Assembly (NCBI RefSeq): GCF_024609325.1
Contig: NZ_JANHMQ010000001.1
Span: 248,001 to 312,000 of the forward strand
Direction of reading: 5' to 3'
Source: Geothrix fuzhouensis
Lineage (GTDB): Bacteria; Acidobacteriota; Holophagae; Holophagales; Holophagaceae
DNA length: 64,000 nt
The position numbers and the translations under genes are program-made. The notes under the pieces are model-generated. The model searched no databases. It was not told the origin of the DNA and saw only the letters and a list, made by a program, of their open reading frames with translations. Within the stretch, counting starts at the first letter, position 1. Each line of letters starts with the position of its first letter. Below are positions 10,033 to 20,784 of this stretch, in pieces.

Positions 10033-10057
10033 GGTTCTGACCCTCCTCTGCACCAAC

Positions 10058-10087
10058 GGAAATCGGCGCCGAACGGCGCCGATTTCC
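10058..10087 (+). terminator. Strong GC hairpin after proS operon
   Basis: A perfect 13-bp stem (GGAAATCGGCGCC with GGCGCCGATTTCC) around GAAC, lying between the convergent proS-hypothetical unit and ndk. There is no long T-tract on the plus strand. The core GGCGCC-N4-GGCGCC is the same as in the hairpin at 7059. Confidence 0.65.
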
Positions 10088-10110
10088 GCAGGGGCTTCGA
10101 CCCGCATCGA

Positions 10111-10530
10111 TCAGAACTGTTCGAAGGCGTTGAAGAAGTAGCTCACTTCGAACTTGGCGCTCTCGGGTTTGTCACTGCCATGGGTGGCGTTGCGGCCGAT
10201 GCTGGCGCCGAAACGCTTGCGGAGGGTGCCCTCGGCGGCGTTGGCGGGGTTGGTGGCGCCCATGAGGTCGCGCCAGCGCAGGATGGCGTTCTCGCCCTCG
10301 AGCACCATGATGGCCACCGGGCCTTCCGTCATGAAGGCTTCCAACTCTGTGTAGAAGCCCTTGCCCACGTGTTCGTGATAGAACCCCTGGCAGATCGCAG
10401 GGGTGAGCCGGGTCAGCTTGAGGCCCACGATTTTCAGGCCGCTCTGCTCGATGGCGGTGAGGATCTCGCCCATGTGGCCGTCCTTGACGGCGTCGGGCTT
10501 GACGATGGCAAAGGTGCGTTCAAGGGACAT
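10111..10530 (-). CDS. ndk: Nucleoside diphosphate kinase
   Basis: 139 residues from ATG 10530, with GGAGAAATC just upstream. Typical NDK sequence: [20 protein letters not shown], then [37 protein letters not shown] and the active-site [12 protein letters not shown], with phospho-accepting His117. The enzyme balances NTP pools by moving phosphate through that His. It is a single gene, divergent from secA; the 139-bp gap must hold both promoters, but none could be assigned confidently. Confidence 0.97.
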   Translation of the reverse strand: MSLERTFAIVKPDAVKDGHMGEILTAIEQSGLKIVGLKLTRLTPAICQGFYHEHVGKGFYTELEAFMTEGPVAIMVLEGENAILRWRDLMGATNPANAAEGTLRKRFGASIGRNATHGSDKPESAKFEVSYFFNAFEQF

Positions 10531-10669
10531 GATTTCTCCAGAATCCAAACGATCAGTCTGCCCAGACCAGGTAAATTCGGCAACCAAGGATGCTTGGCTG
10601 GCGGTCCTCACGCTGGGAAATGGCGATCCGTCAGGCTACAATCAATGGTTTACGCGACTGGACGGATTC

Positions 10670-13288
<2,619 letters not shown>

Positions 13289-13310
13289 TTTCCCAGACCT
13301 CTTTGACTTG

Positions 13311-13350
13311 AGAAAATCGCAGGGGGTCAGCCGGCCCCCTGCGATTTTCT
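13311..13350 (+). terminator. Terminator after secA
   Basis: A perfect 16-bp stem (AGAAAATCGCAGGGGG with CCCCCTGCGATTTTCT) around an 8-base loop. The AT arm makes it bidirectional in form and gives a short TTTTCTT on the plus strand. It lies 22 bp after the secA stop. Confidence 0.8.
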
Positions 13351-13386
13351 TGGGCAGGCCCTCCGGCCCTGCTACGGTTTCTGGAT

Positions 13387-14238
13387 ATGGAACTCATCGT
13401 CGTAACGGGACTTTCCGGAGCCGGGCGCCATTCGGTGCTGGGCGCGCTGGAGGACAGCGGCTGCACAGCCCTGGACAATGTCCCGCCCCGGCTCCTCGAG
13501 CCCCTGATCGAGCTGGAATCGAAGCTCCGGCCAGGACGGGAGCGCCTGGTGGTGGGCATGGACAGCCGGCAGGCCGACTTCGCGCATGAGTTCGGCCCTC
13601 TGCTGGAGCGCCTCGGTACTGGCAATGTGCCGGTACAGGTGGTCTTCGTGGAGGCGGATGACAGCGCGCTGCTGCGCCGGTATTCGGAGACTCGGCGGCC
13701 CCACCATTTCGCGCTGCTGGGCTCGGCGGGAGAGGGTATCCAGCGCGAGCGGGAACTGCTCGCCCCGATCCGCGCCCTGGCCACCACCATCCTCGATACC
13801 ACCGGCCTGAGCCTGGCGGAGCTGCGCCAACGCGTGGCCGCCCTCGTACCCCAGTTGCCGACTCGCAGCACAGCCGTGCGGCTGCTCAGCTTCGGCTTCA
13901 AGCGGGGCGTGCCTGCGGATGCGGACGTGGTGCTCGACGCGCGGTTCCTGCCCAATCCCTACTATGTGGAAGCGCTGAAGCCCCTGACTGGGCAGGACTC
14001 GGCGGTGCAGGAGTACCTGCTGGAGTCGCCGGATTTCAGGGAATTCCTGGAGCGGGCGGAATCCTGGCTGCGCTGGTCGCTGCCCCTGGTCCGCCAGGAA
14101 GGCCGGGCCTACCACACCCTCGCCATCGGCTGTACCGGCGGCCAGCACCGCTCCGTGGCCCTGGTGGAGCTGCTCGCCCACCGGATACGCAACGATGTGG
14201 CCGCTTTGACCGTGCGACATCGGGAGTTGAACGGCTGA
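13387..14238 (+). CDS. rapZ: RapZ/YvcJ family nucleotide-binding protein with altered Walker A
   Basis: 283 residues, the family length. It has VVFVEADDSALLRRYSETRR (Walker B region and the conserved RR) and the conserved C-terminal GCTGGQHRS at 248-256. RapZ is an RNase adapter controlling GlmS in enterobacteria; its relatives are NTPases of broader role. The Walker A site at residues 8-16 reads GLSGAGRHS: the usual Lys is Arg14 and the following Ser/Thr is His15, so nucleotide binding or hydrolysis may be impaired. It is alone between the secA terminator and a convergent gene; the usual hprK/ptsN neighbours are not present. Confidence 0.9.
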   Translation: MELIVVTGLSGAGRHSVLGALEDSGCTALDNVPPRLLEPLIELESKLRPGRERLVVGMDSRQADFAHEFGPLLERLGTGNVPVQVVFVEADDSALLRRYSETRRPHHFALLGSAGEGIQRERELLAPIRALATTILDTTGLSLAELRQRVAALVPQLPTRSTAVRLLSFGFKRGVPADADVVLDARFLPNPYYVEALKPLTGQDSAVQEYLLESPDFREFLERAESWLRWSLPLVRQEGRAYHTLAIGCTGGQHRSVALVELLAHRIRNDVAALTVRHRELNG

Positions 14239-14254
14239 GCCATCCAATCCCTAA

Positions 14255-15376
14255 TCAGCGCTCCGTGAACATCACGCCGCGCTTCGCCAATTCCGCGCGG
14301 ATGAAGTCCCAGGCGCCGGGCTTCTGCCCCAGGAACTCGGGCGGGTTGATGCCCTGACGGACGTAGCCACCCTTGGCCAGGAGGCGCACGGCGGCGGTGC
14401 AGGTGTAGCCGGTGGTCCGCGCCATGGACGTGGTCTTCGTGGCGCGGTCGTAGCGATCCAGGAGGTCCAGTTCGCGGCGCACCCGCTGTCCGTCCTTCAA
14501 ACCGGTCACGGTGACACGCATGACCGTGAAGTCCTCGTCGCCCTCCTGCATGAACCACATGGGGAAGAGCAGGGCGGTCGTGAGGTCCAGGGGGCTGATC
14601 TCCACCCCGGCGACCTGGAGCTTCTCCTTGTTGAAAAATCCGGACTCCCGCAGCATCCGCATCTTCTCGATGTGGCCAGGGTAGCGGAGGGTCTTCTCCT
14701 TCATGTCAGGCACCTGGGGGATGGTGTGGATGAGGCTGCGCAGCCCGTCCGTGTTGAAGGACTCCAGGGTGCCGAGGCCCTCGAAGTCCAGCAGTTCCGG
14801 CTCGGACAAGGCGGGCATTGTGATCGTGCGGCCATCCTTCACGTAGCGGGCGGGGCGGGTGTATTCCTCGATGACGTCGATGGGGCTGAAGCCGGCCTTG
14901 TACTCGTAGGGCCAGGTCCGCACGGCCGGCAGGCCGCCCACCAGGCACTCGAAGGAATCCACGTGATCCCACTGCCGGAGCGTGTCGCCCAGGATGATGT
15001 TGCCGCACCCCGGTGCCACCCCGCAGTCCACGATGGCGGTGAGGCCCTGGGCCTTCGCCAGGGCATCCAGCTCGAAGCAGTCCTCATCGAAGAAGGAAAT
15101 GTCGACGAGGGGCCTGCCGGCCTCCAGCACGGCCTTGGCCGTGGCGAAGCCCAAGAACCCCGGCACGGCGCCCACCACCAAATCCGCGTCCGCCACGGCG
15201 GCCCTTACGCCATCCGGGGAAGCCAGGTCGGCGGGCCGGGTAGCCAGCCCCGCACCCCGCATGCGGGCCAGGGCGGCCTCGGAACGGTCGGCCACCGTCA
15301 CCTTGAAATCCGGGGCCAGGTCCTTGGCCATGGCGCCGCCGACGCGACCGGCTCCAAGAACGACGACGTGGGTCAT
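14255..15376 (-). CDS. Saccharopine dehydrogenase-family oxidoreductase (possible lysine dehydrogenase)
   Basis: 373 residues. The N-terminal Rossmann fold shows VVVLGAGRVGGAMAKDLA and AVADADLVVGAVPGFLGF; the middle has IVDCGVAPGCGNIILGDTL and the C-terminal domain GGLPAVRTWPYEYKAGFSP. This is the saccharopine dehydrogenase/lysine 6-dehydrogenase-like family, which acts on lysine-derived amino acids with NAD(P). Its ATG overlaps by 4 bp the stop of an amino-acid permease, so uptake and oxidation of one amino acid, lysine being the obvious candidate, is plausible. The exact substrate cannot be told from sequence. Confidence 0.82.
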   Translation of the reverse strand: MTHVVVLGAGRVGGAMAKDLAPDFKVTVADRSEAALARMRGAGLATRPADLASPDGVRAAVADADLVVGAVPGFLGFATAKAVLEAGRPLVDISFFDEDCFELDALAKAQGLTAIVDCGVAPGCGNIILGDTLRQWDHVDSFECLVGGLPAVRTWPYEYKAGFSPIDVIEEYTRPARYVKDGRTITMPALSEPELLDFEGLGTLESFNTDGLRSLIHTIPQVPDMKEKTLRYPGHIEKMRMLRESGFFNKEKLQVAGVEISPLDLTTALLFPMWFMQEGDEDFTVMRVTVTGLKDGQRVRRELDLLDRYDRATKTTSMARTTGYTCTAAVRLLAKGGYVRQGINPPEFLGQKPGAWDFIRAELAKRGVMFTER

Positions 15377-16803
15377 GGGAGACTCCCTTCAGGGGCCGCG
15401 GCGCGGGGCTTCACGGCGAGGTAGACCGGCCAGCCCAGGGCCACCAGGGCCAGGCCCGGCCAGGAATAGCTGGGGCGATGGATGAACAGGGCGCCGATGA
15501 TGGCGATGGCGCCGAAGAGGTACAGCCCCGGGACGAAGGGGTAGCCCCAGACCTTCACCGGGCGCTCGAGGTCAGGCCGCCGCCAGCGGAGGAGGAAGAT
15601 CCCGCCCACGGCCAGGACGTAGAACAGGATCGTGGGCAGCATCACGAAGTCCAGCAGCTGGCCATAGGTGCCTGTGAGGGTGAGCGCGCAGGTCCAGAGC
15701 GCCTGGATCCACAGGCCGAACCCCGGGACACCGTGCTCGTTGAGCAGGGCCGCGCGGGGGTAGAAAAGGCCATCCTCAGCCATGCGCTGGTAGACCCGGG
15801 CACCGGACAGCACCAGGCCGTTGAGACAGCCGAACATCGACACGAGGATGCTGCCAGCCATGATGAGTCCGCCGCCGCTCCCCAACAGGGTCTGCAGCGC
15901 GGCACTACCCACGCGATCCTGCGGGGCGCTCGCGATACCGGAGGGTCCCAGCACCTTCAGATAGGCTCCGTTGGCCAGGATGTAGAGGCCGCAAACCAGG
16001 GTGGTGCCGATGAGCAGGGCGAAGGGAATCGTCCGTTCGGGTGCCTTCACCTCCCCGGCGATGAAGGTGATGGAATTCCAGGCGTCCGCGGAGAACATGC
16101 TCCCTGTCTGCACCACCAGCAGGGCTGTGAGGAAGGGCAGGGCGGCGCCGTCCGTGGCGATGAAGGGGGCCTGCGAGGGCGCGACGGCAGGCTTCAGCAG
16201 CAGGCCCAGCAGGATCAGGGCCGCGAGGCCGCCGATCTTGGCCACGGTGAAGAGATCCTGGATGCGGGTGCCCAGCCGCACGCCGTAGAGGTTCACGGCG
16301 CTCAGCAGCACCACCACGGCGATGCCGGACAGGCGTGAAGGGGTGAGGCCCAGGTGGTAGGGCCCCACGGCGATGGCGTGGGTGACCTTCATGAGGGGCA
16401 CATCCAGGTGGGGACCCAGCCAGGCCGAATCCGTGACCGCCGGGAGGAAGCTGCCCAGGTATTTCCCGAAGCCTACGGCCACGGCGGCGATGGTGCCGCA
16501 CTCGATGACGACGAAGAAGGTCCAGCCATAGAGGAAGCCCACGGCCGGGCCGTAGGTCTCGCGCAGGTAGGTGTACTGGCCGCCAGCCTGGGGGAACATC
16601 CCCGCCAGTTCGCCGTAGCTGAGGGCCGCGAAGAGCGTGAGGATCGCTGTGAGGCCCCAGGCCGCCAACAGGAAGCCCCCGGAGCCACCGGTGCGCACCA
16701 TGTCCGCGGCGACAATAAAAACGCCACTGCCGATCATGGAGCCGGCGATGAGCATGGTGGCGGAGAACAGGCCGACATGCCGACGGTAACCAGGTGCGCT
16801 CAT
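15373..16803 (-). CDS. APC-family amino-acid permease
   Basis: 476 residues from ATG 16803 (MSAPGYRRHVGLFSATMLIAG), about 12 hydrophobic helices. The APC signature GSMIGSGVFIVAADMVRTGG lies in helix 1, followed by LTLFAALSYGELAGMFPQAGG and the Y-T-Y-L-R-E-T-Y-G-P segment. APC permeases import amino acids or exchange them for related compounds. It is the first gene of a two-gene unit with the saccharopine-dehydrogenase-like enzyme (4-bp overlap), and it diverges from mltG with 47 bp between start codons. Confidence 0.9.
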   Translation of the reverse strand: MSAPGYRRHVGLFSATMLIAGSMIGSGVFIVAADMVRTGGSGGFLLAAWGLTAILTLFAALSYGELAGMFPQAGGQYTYLRETYGPAVGFLYGWTFFVVIECGTIAAVAVGFGKYLGSFLPAVTDSAWLGPHLDVPLMKVTHAIAVGPYHLGLTPSRLSGIAVVVLLSAVNLYGVRLGTRIQDLFTVAKIGGLAALILLGLLLKPAVAPSQAPFIATDGAALPFLTALLVVQTGSMFSADAWNSITFIAGEVKAPERTIPFALLIGTTLVCGLYILANGAYLKVLGPSGIASAPQDRVGSAALQTLLGSGGGLIMAGSILVSMFGCLNGLVLSGARVYQRMAEDGLFYPRAALLNEHGVPGFGLWIQALWTCALTLTGTYGQLLDFVMLPTILFYVLAVGGIFLLRWRRPDLERPVKVWGYPFVPGLYLFGAIAIIGALFIHRPSYSWPGLALVALGWPVYLAVKPRAAAPEGSLP

Positions 16804-16850
16804 GGGTTCCTTGGGTGGATGGATCCACGCTATCACGGCATTCTGGAGGC

Positions 16851-17867
16851 ATGGCGCGATCTTCCATGTCCCTCCGGTTCTTCCTGGCCACCCTCATCCT
16901 GGCGGCGGCTCCCGTCGCTGGCGGATGGTGGGCCTGGAAAGGCCAGGGGCCGCTCCGACAGGAGGCCACGGTCCTGGTGAAACGGGGGACCAGCATCAAC
17001 CAGATGGCTGACCAGCTGGAGCGGGACGGGGTGATCCGGTCTGCGTCGCTCTTCAGGCTGTGGGCCCGGGCCCGCAAGCTCCAGCTCATCCGTGGTGAGT
17101 ACACCTTCACGGCCCGGGCCAGCCTGTCGGACGTGGCGGGCAAGCTACGCCGCGCCGAGATCCACTACACCGCCGTCTCCATTCCCGAAGGAGCCCATGC
17201 CTGGGCCGTGCAGAGGCGCCTGAATGACTTCGTGCCCGAGGAGGTTTTCTGGACCCTCTGGAAGAGCCCCAGACTGGCTAAGACGGCTGGCTTCGAGGAG
17301 GCCGAGAGCCTCGAGGGACTGGTGGCCCCAGCCACCTACAAGCTGCACCACGCCATGGAGCCCGAAGAAATCATGCTCATGCTGGTGGAGGCCTTCCGGC
17401 ACCAGGTGCGGCCGAAGCTGGAGGGTGGGGTGCTGCCCCCCTACCAGACCTTGATTCTGGCCAGCCTGGTGGAAAAGGAGACGAAGCTGCCGGAGGAGCA
17501 GCCCCGGGTGGCGGGGGTCTACAAGAAGCGGCTGGACATCGGCATGCGCCTCCAGTGCGACCCCACCAGCCTCTATGCCCGCTGGGCCTCAGGCGACCTG
17601 CGGTTCACCGCGCCCACGCCGCAGGACATCCGCCGCCCAAGCCGTTTCAACACCTACACGGTGAAGGGGCTACCGCCCACGCCCATTGCTATCCCAGGCG
17701 CTTCGGCCCTGGAGGCGGCCAAAGCACCCGAGACCGGGAAGGATATCTATTTCGTGGCTACCGGCAAAGGCGGCCACAACTTCGCCCCGAACCTGCGTGA
17801 CCACAACCGGAATGTGGGGGTCTACCGCAAGGAACTCGCCCGGCAGAAGAAGGCCCTTCGTGGCTAA
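16851..17867 (+). CDS. mltG: Endolytic murein transglycosylase MltG
   Basis: 338 residues, YceG/MltG family. One N-terminal membrane helix (FFLATLILAAAPVAGGWWAW), a LysM-like region (VLVKRGTSINQMADQLERDG), then the catalytic block LASLVEKETKLPEEQPRVAG, with the key Glu in VEKET, and MRLQCDPTSLYA. It cuts nascent glycan strands in the periplasm. GGAGG lies only one base before ATG 16851 and 16 bases before an in-frame ATG at 16866, so the start is uncertain by five residues. The 3' end overlaps tlyA. Confidence 0.93.
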   Translation: MARSSMSLRFFLATLILAAAPVAGGWWAWKGQGPLRQEATVLVKRGTSINQMADQLERDGVIRSASLFRLWARARKLQLIRGEYTFTARASLSDVAGKLRRAEIHYTAVSIPEGAHAWAVQRRLNDFVPEEVFWTLWKSPRLAKTAGFEEAESLEGLVAPATYKLHHAMEPEEIMLMLVEAFRHQVRPKLEGGVLPPYQTLILASLVEKETKLPEEQPRVAGVYKKRLDIGMRLQCDPTSLYARWASGDLRFTAPTPQDIRRPSRFNTYTVKGLPPTPIAIPGASALEAAKAPETGKDIYFVATGKGGHNFAPNLRDHNRNVGVYRKELARQKKALRG

Positions 17868-18639
17868 GTCCCGACTGGATCTGCTCCTCGTGCAGCTCGG
17901 TCTGTGCGAGACCCGGGCCAAGGCGCAAGCCCGCATCCTGGCCGGGGACGTGCTGGTGAATGACCATCCCGTCACCAAGGCTGGCACGGCCGTGGATGAG
18001 GCGGCACCCATCCGCTTGCGGGGCGATGCGCTGCCCTTCGTGAGCCGGGGCGGCCTGAAGCTGGCCGGGGCCCTGGATCGCTGGGGCATCGATCCCACGG
18101 GCCGCATCTGCTTCGATGCCGGGGCCAGCACCGGCGGTTTCACGGACTGTCTGCTCCAGCGGGGTGCGGCGAAGGTCTACGCCGTGGACGTGGGCACGAA
18201 CCAGCTCCACTGGAAGCTCCGCAGCGATCCCCGGGTGGTCTCCATGGAGCATGTGAACCTCCGCACCTGGGAGCCGGCCAGCATCCCCGAGCGCTGCAGC
18301 CTGCTGGTGGCCGACCTGAGCTTCATCTCCCTCCGCCTGGCCATTCCGCCGGTTCTGCTCAGCCTTGAAGCCGGAGCCGAAGCCGTATTGCTGGTCAAGC
18401 CCCAGTTCGAGGCCGGCCGCGGGGATGTGGGGCCGGGGGGCATCGTGCGCGATCCCGCCGTCCACCGACGCGTGCTGGTGGAAATCTGGACTTTCTTCTC
18501 AGGTACGGAACTGCGTCCCCTGGACCTGGCCGAAAGCCCCATCAAGGGGGGCGAGGGCAACACCGAATTCCTGCTGAGGCTGGGTCTGGGCGCCGCACCC
18601 GGGAGCCTGGGCCCGGCCCTCGAAGCTCTGGGATTCTGA
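17860..18639 (+). CDS. tlyA: TlyA family rRNA methyltransferase
   Basis: 259 residues from GTG 17860, which overlaps the mltG end by 8 bp. An N-terminal S4 RNA-binding domain (SRLDLLLVQLGLCETRAKAQ) is followed by an FtsJ-like SAM domain with CFDAGASTGGFTDCLLQRGA, VYAVDVGTNQLHWKLR, LVADLSFISLRLAIP and LLVKPQFEAGRGDVG. TlyA 2'-O-methylates 16S and/or 23S rRNA in the family members studied. The GTG start is supported by the S4 domain beginning at once and by the coupling to mltG. Confidence 0.93.
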   Translation: MAKSRLDLLLVQLGLCETRAKAQARILAGDVLVNDHPVTKAGTAVDEAAPIRLRGDALPFVSRGGLKLAGALDRWGIDPTGRICFDAGASTGGFTDCLLQRGAAKVYAVDVGTNQLHWKLRSDPRVVSMEHVNLRTWEPASIPERCSLLVADLSFISLRLAIPPVLLSLEAGAEAVLLVKPQFEAGRGDVGPGGIVRDPAVHRRVLVEIWTFFSGTELRPLDLAESPIKGGEGNTEFLLRLGLGAAPGSLGPALEALGF

Positions 18640-18719
18640 ATCTGGCTCTTGGCATCCCAAGCCTCCGAGCCCCAGTCCTCGGCCTTCAGCCTGTACACTG
18701 GGGGATTGCCGGAGTCCGG

Positions 18720-19469
18720 GTGTTCGACAACATTTCCATCCCCACCATCCTCGTCAGCTATGTGGCCCTCCTCTTCAGCCTGAGCGTGCACGAAGCCAGC
18801 CACGCTTCGATGGCCTATTGGCTGGAAGACGACACCGCGGCGCGGCTGGGCCGGATGACGCTGAATCCCCTGGCCCACATGGACCTGCTGGGCACGTTTG
18901 TGTTTCCCCTGATGGGCTTGGCCACGGGCTTTCCCTTCATCGGCTGGGCCAAGCCCGTGCCGGTGGACCCCCGCAAGCTGACGCGCCGGTTCAGCCAGCG
19001 GGGCGGCTACGCCCTGGTGGCCAGCGCGGGGCCCATCTCGAACTTGATCCAGGCCGTGGTCTTCCTGGGGATCATGTTCCTGGTGGTGAAGGCCGTGGTT
19101 CCGGCCCCTGAACTTGAGTACCCGGTGTTCGTCCGCTCACTGCTGGCCATGCGGGTCGAGAGCCTCCAGGTGCTCCAACTCGGCACGACCGCCACACTTT
19201 TCCTGGCGTTGCTGGGCCGCCTGGTGCTCATCAACCTCGGCTTGGCCCTCTTCAACCTGCTGCCCATGGGCCCCCTGGACGGCGCGGGCATCCTGCGGGG
19301 GTTCCTGCCCTGGCGCTGGCTGCCGAAGTTCGACCGGGCCCAACCCTGGATGGGCGGCATCCTGATCGTGCTGGCCCTCACCGGCCTCCTGGGCTACGTC
19401 CTGGGGCCTGTATTCGGGCTGTTGTTCTATGGCATCGAGCTGGTCGCCCGCCTCGTCCTCCGCTTCTGA
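18720..19469 (+). CDS. Site-2 protease family metallopeptidase (M50)
   Basis: 249 residues from GTG 18720, with GGAG about 5 bases upstream. Several membrane helices. The zinc motif HEASH is at residues 24-28 in helix 1 (SVHEASHASMAYWLEDDTA), followed by LGRMTLNPLAHMDLLGT; the third ligand lies in NLLPMGPLDGAGIL (the N/L-P-x-x-P-L-D-G form). These short rhomboid-like S2P enzymes cleave within the membrane; targets of this subgroup are mostly unknown. It lies 24 bp before trpS on the same strand, a pairing that suggests one transcript but no shared pathway. Confidence 0.9.
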   Translation: MFDNISIPTILVSYVALLFSLSVHEASHASMAYWLEDDTAARLGRMTLNPLAHMDLLGTFVFPLMGLATGFPFIGWAKPVPVDPRKLTRRFSQRGGYALVASAGPISNLIQAVVFLGIMFLVVKAVVPAPELEYPVFVRSLLAMRVESLQVLQLGTTATLFLALLGRLVLINLGLALFNLLPMGPLDGAGILRGFLPWRWLPKFDRAQPWMGGILIVLALTGLLGYVLGPVFGLLFYGIELVARLVLRF

Positions 19470-19493
19470 TCCACGCGCTCCATCGGAGTTTCC

Positions 19494-20483
19494 ATGCAAC
19501 GCATCCTTTCCGGCATCCAGCCCTCGGGCTCCCAGCACATTGGCCACCTGGTGGGAGCCCTGGACAACTTCACGCGGCTGCAGGGGCAAGGCGAAGCCTT
19601 CTACATGATCGCGGACTGGCACGCACTCACTTCGAAGTACGAGTCCGTCGAGGAGATTTGGCCGGCCACGCTGGAGCTCACCGCGACCTATCTGGCGGCG
19701 GGCCTGGATCCACAGAAGTCCACGATCTTCGTGCAGAGCCTGGTGAAGGAGCACGCGGAACTGCACCTGCTGCTGTCGATGGTGACGCCGCTCTCCTGGC
19801 TGGAGCGGGTGCCCACGTATAAGGAAAAACTGCAGAATTCCCTGGCGGACCTTGGCAGCTACGGCTTCCTGGGCTACCCCCTGCTGATGACTGCGGACAT
19901 CATCATCTACCGGGCCCACAAGGTGCCCGTGGGCGAGGATCAACTCTTCCACGTGGAGCTCGCCCGGGAAGTGCTCCGCCGCTTCAACTTCCTCTTCAAG
20001 GAGGAGGTCTTCCCCGAGCCCGAGGCCGTGCTCACCAAGACGCCCAAGGTGCCTGGCCTGGACGGCCGAAAGATGTCGAAGAGCTACGGGAACTGCATCT
20101 ACCTGCGCGATAACAACGCCGAGATTCTGGAGAAGTGCACACGGCAGATGACCTCCGATCCGGCCCGAGTGCGCAAGACCGATCCCGGCAACCCGGATAT
20201 CTGCCCCGTCTTCGACTTCCACAAGCTTTTCAGCGACGATGCCACTGTGCAGATGGTGAACACCGAATGCCGCCGGGCGGGCATCGGCTGTTTCGACTGC
20301 AAGAAGCGCGTGGCCGAGGCCATCATCCGCCGGGTCGAACCCGTGCGCGAGAAGATCGAAGGCTACCTGGGCCGGCCCGCCGAACTTCAGGAAGTGCTGA
20401 GGGATGGGAGCGCCCGGGCCCGGGCGGTGGCGGTGGAAACCATGACCGATGTGCGTTCGGCCATGAAGATGCCCAGCCTCTAA
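19494..20483 (+). CDS. trpS: Tryptophanyl-tRNA synthetase
   Basis: 329 residues, normal length. The class I HIGH-like motif is PSGSQHIGHLVGALDN near residue 9 and the KMSKS motif is GRKMSKSYGN. The AIDQ-type specificity region MTADIIIYRAHKVPVGEDQ is present. It charges tRNA-Trp with tryptophan. It starts 24 bp after the M50 protease and is followed 62 bp later by tRNA-Lys. Confidence 0.97.
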   Translation: MQRILSGIQPSGSQHIGHLVGALDNFTRLQGQGEAFYMIADWHALTSKYESVEEIWPATLELTATYLAAGLDPQKSTIFVQSLVKEHAELHLLLSMVTPLSWLERVPTYKEKLQNSLADLGSYGFLGYPLLMTADIIIYRAHKVPVGEDQLFHVELAREVLRRFNFLFKEEVFPEPEAVLTKTPKVPGLDGRKMSKSYGNCIYLRDNNAEILEKCTRQMTSDPARVRKTDPGNPDICPVFDFHKLFSDDATVQMVNTECRRAGIGCFDCKKRVAEAIIRRVEPVREKIEGYLGRPAELQEVLRDGSARARAVAVETMTDVRSAMKMPSL

Positions 20484-20504
20484 GAACGGGCGGGGAACTG
20501 ACTC

Positions 20505-20532
20505 TTGCGTTCCCATGCTGTCCTGGTAGACT
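20505..20532 (+). promoter_or_regulatory. Possible promoter of tRNA-Lys
   Basis: TTGCGT and TAGACT with a 16-base spacer; the -10 ends 13 bases before the mature tRNA 5' end. The match is modest, so this is a suggestion only. Confidence 0.35.
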
Positions 20533-20545
20533 TTCTTTTGCTCGT

Positions 20546-20622
20546 GGTCCCTTAGCTCAGCTGGTTAGAGCATCTGACTCTTAATCAGAGGGTCCCCGGT
20601 TCGAGTCCGGGAGGGACCACCA
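20546..20622 (+). tRNA. tRNA-Lys (anticodon CTT)
   Basis: 77 nt including an encoded CCA. Acceptor arm GGTCCCT pairs with AGGGACC; D-arm GCTC/GAGC; anticodon stem TCTGA/TCAGA with loop CTCTTAA giving anticodon CTT (codon AAG, Lys); T-arm CCCGG/CCGGG-type stem with TTCGAGT. The discriminator is A. A rho-independent terminator follows at once. No duplicated 3' end was seen nearby, so no attachment site is indicated. Confidence 0.96.
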
Positions 20623-20626
20623 ACAG

Positions 20627-20657
20627 AGCCCGCAGACGTAAAGTCTGCGGGCTTTTT
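20627..20657 (+). terminator. Rho-independent terminator of tRNA-Lys
   Basis: An 11-bp perfect stem (AGCCCGCAGAC with GTCTGCGGGCT), loop GTAAA, then TTTTT. It begins 5 bases after the tRNA CCA end. Confidence 0.92.
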
Positions 20658-20784
20658 CGTTGTGTCTCCCCCGTCACATCTCCGCTGCCCTTGCGTCTGC
20701 GCAAGGCTTGCTCCCGCTATATTTGAAGGGCTGCCCAATCCTCACGGATGGGCCGGGAAACGCAGGAACGACGGGAGGAACACC

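Noticed and set aside
20546-20622. tRNA-Lys as an integration site for a mobile element.
   Set aside because: No copy of the tRNA 3' end and no integrase nearby; the only tyrosine recombinase (42198-43133) looks like XerD.
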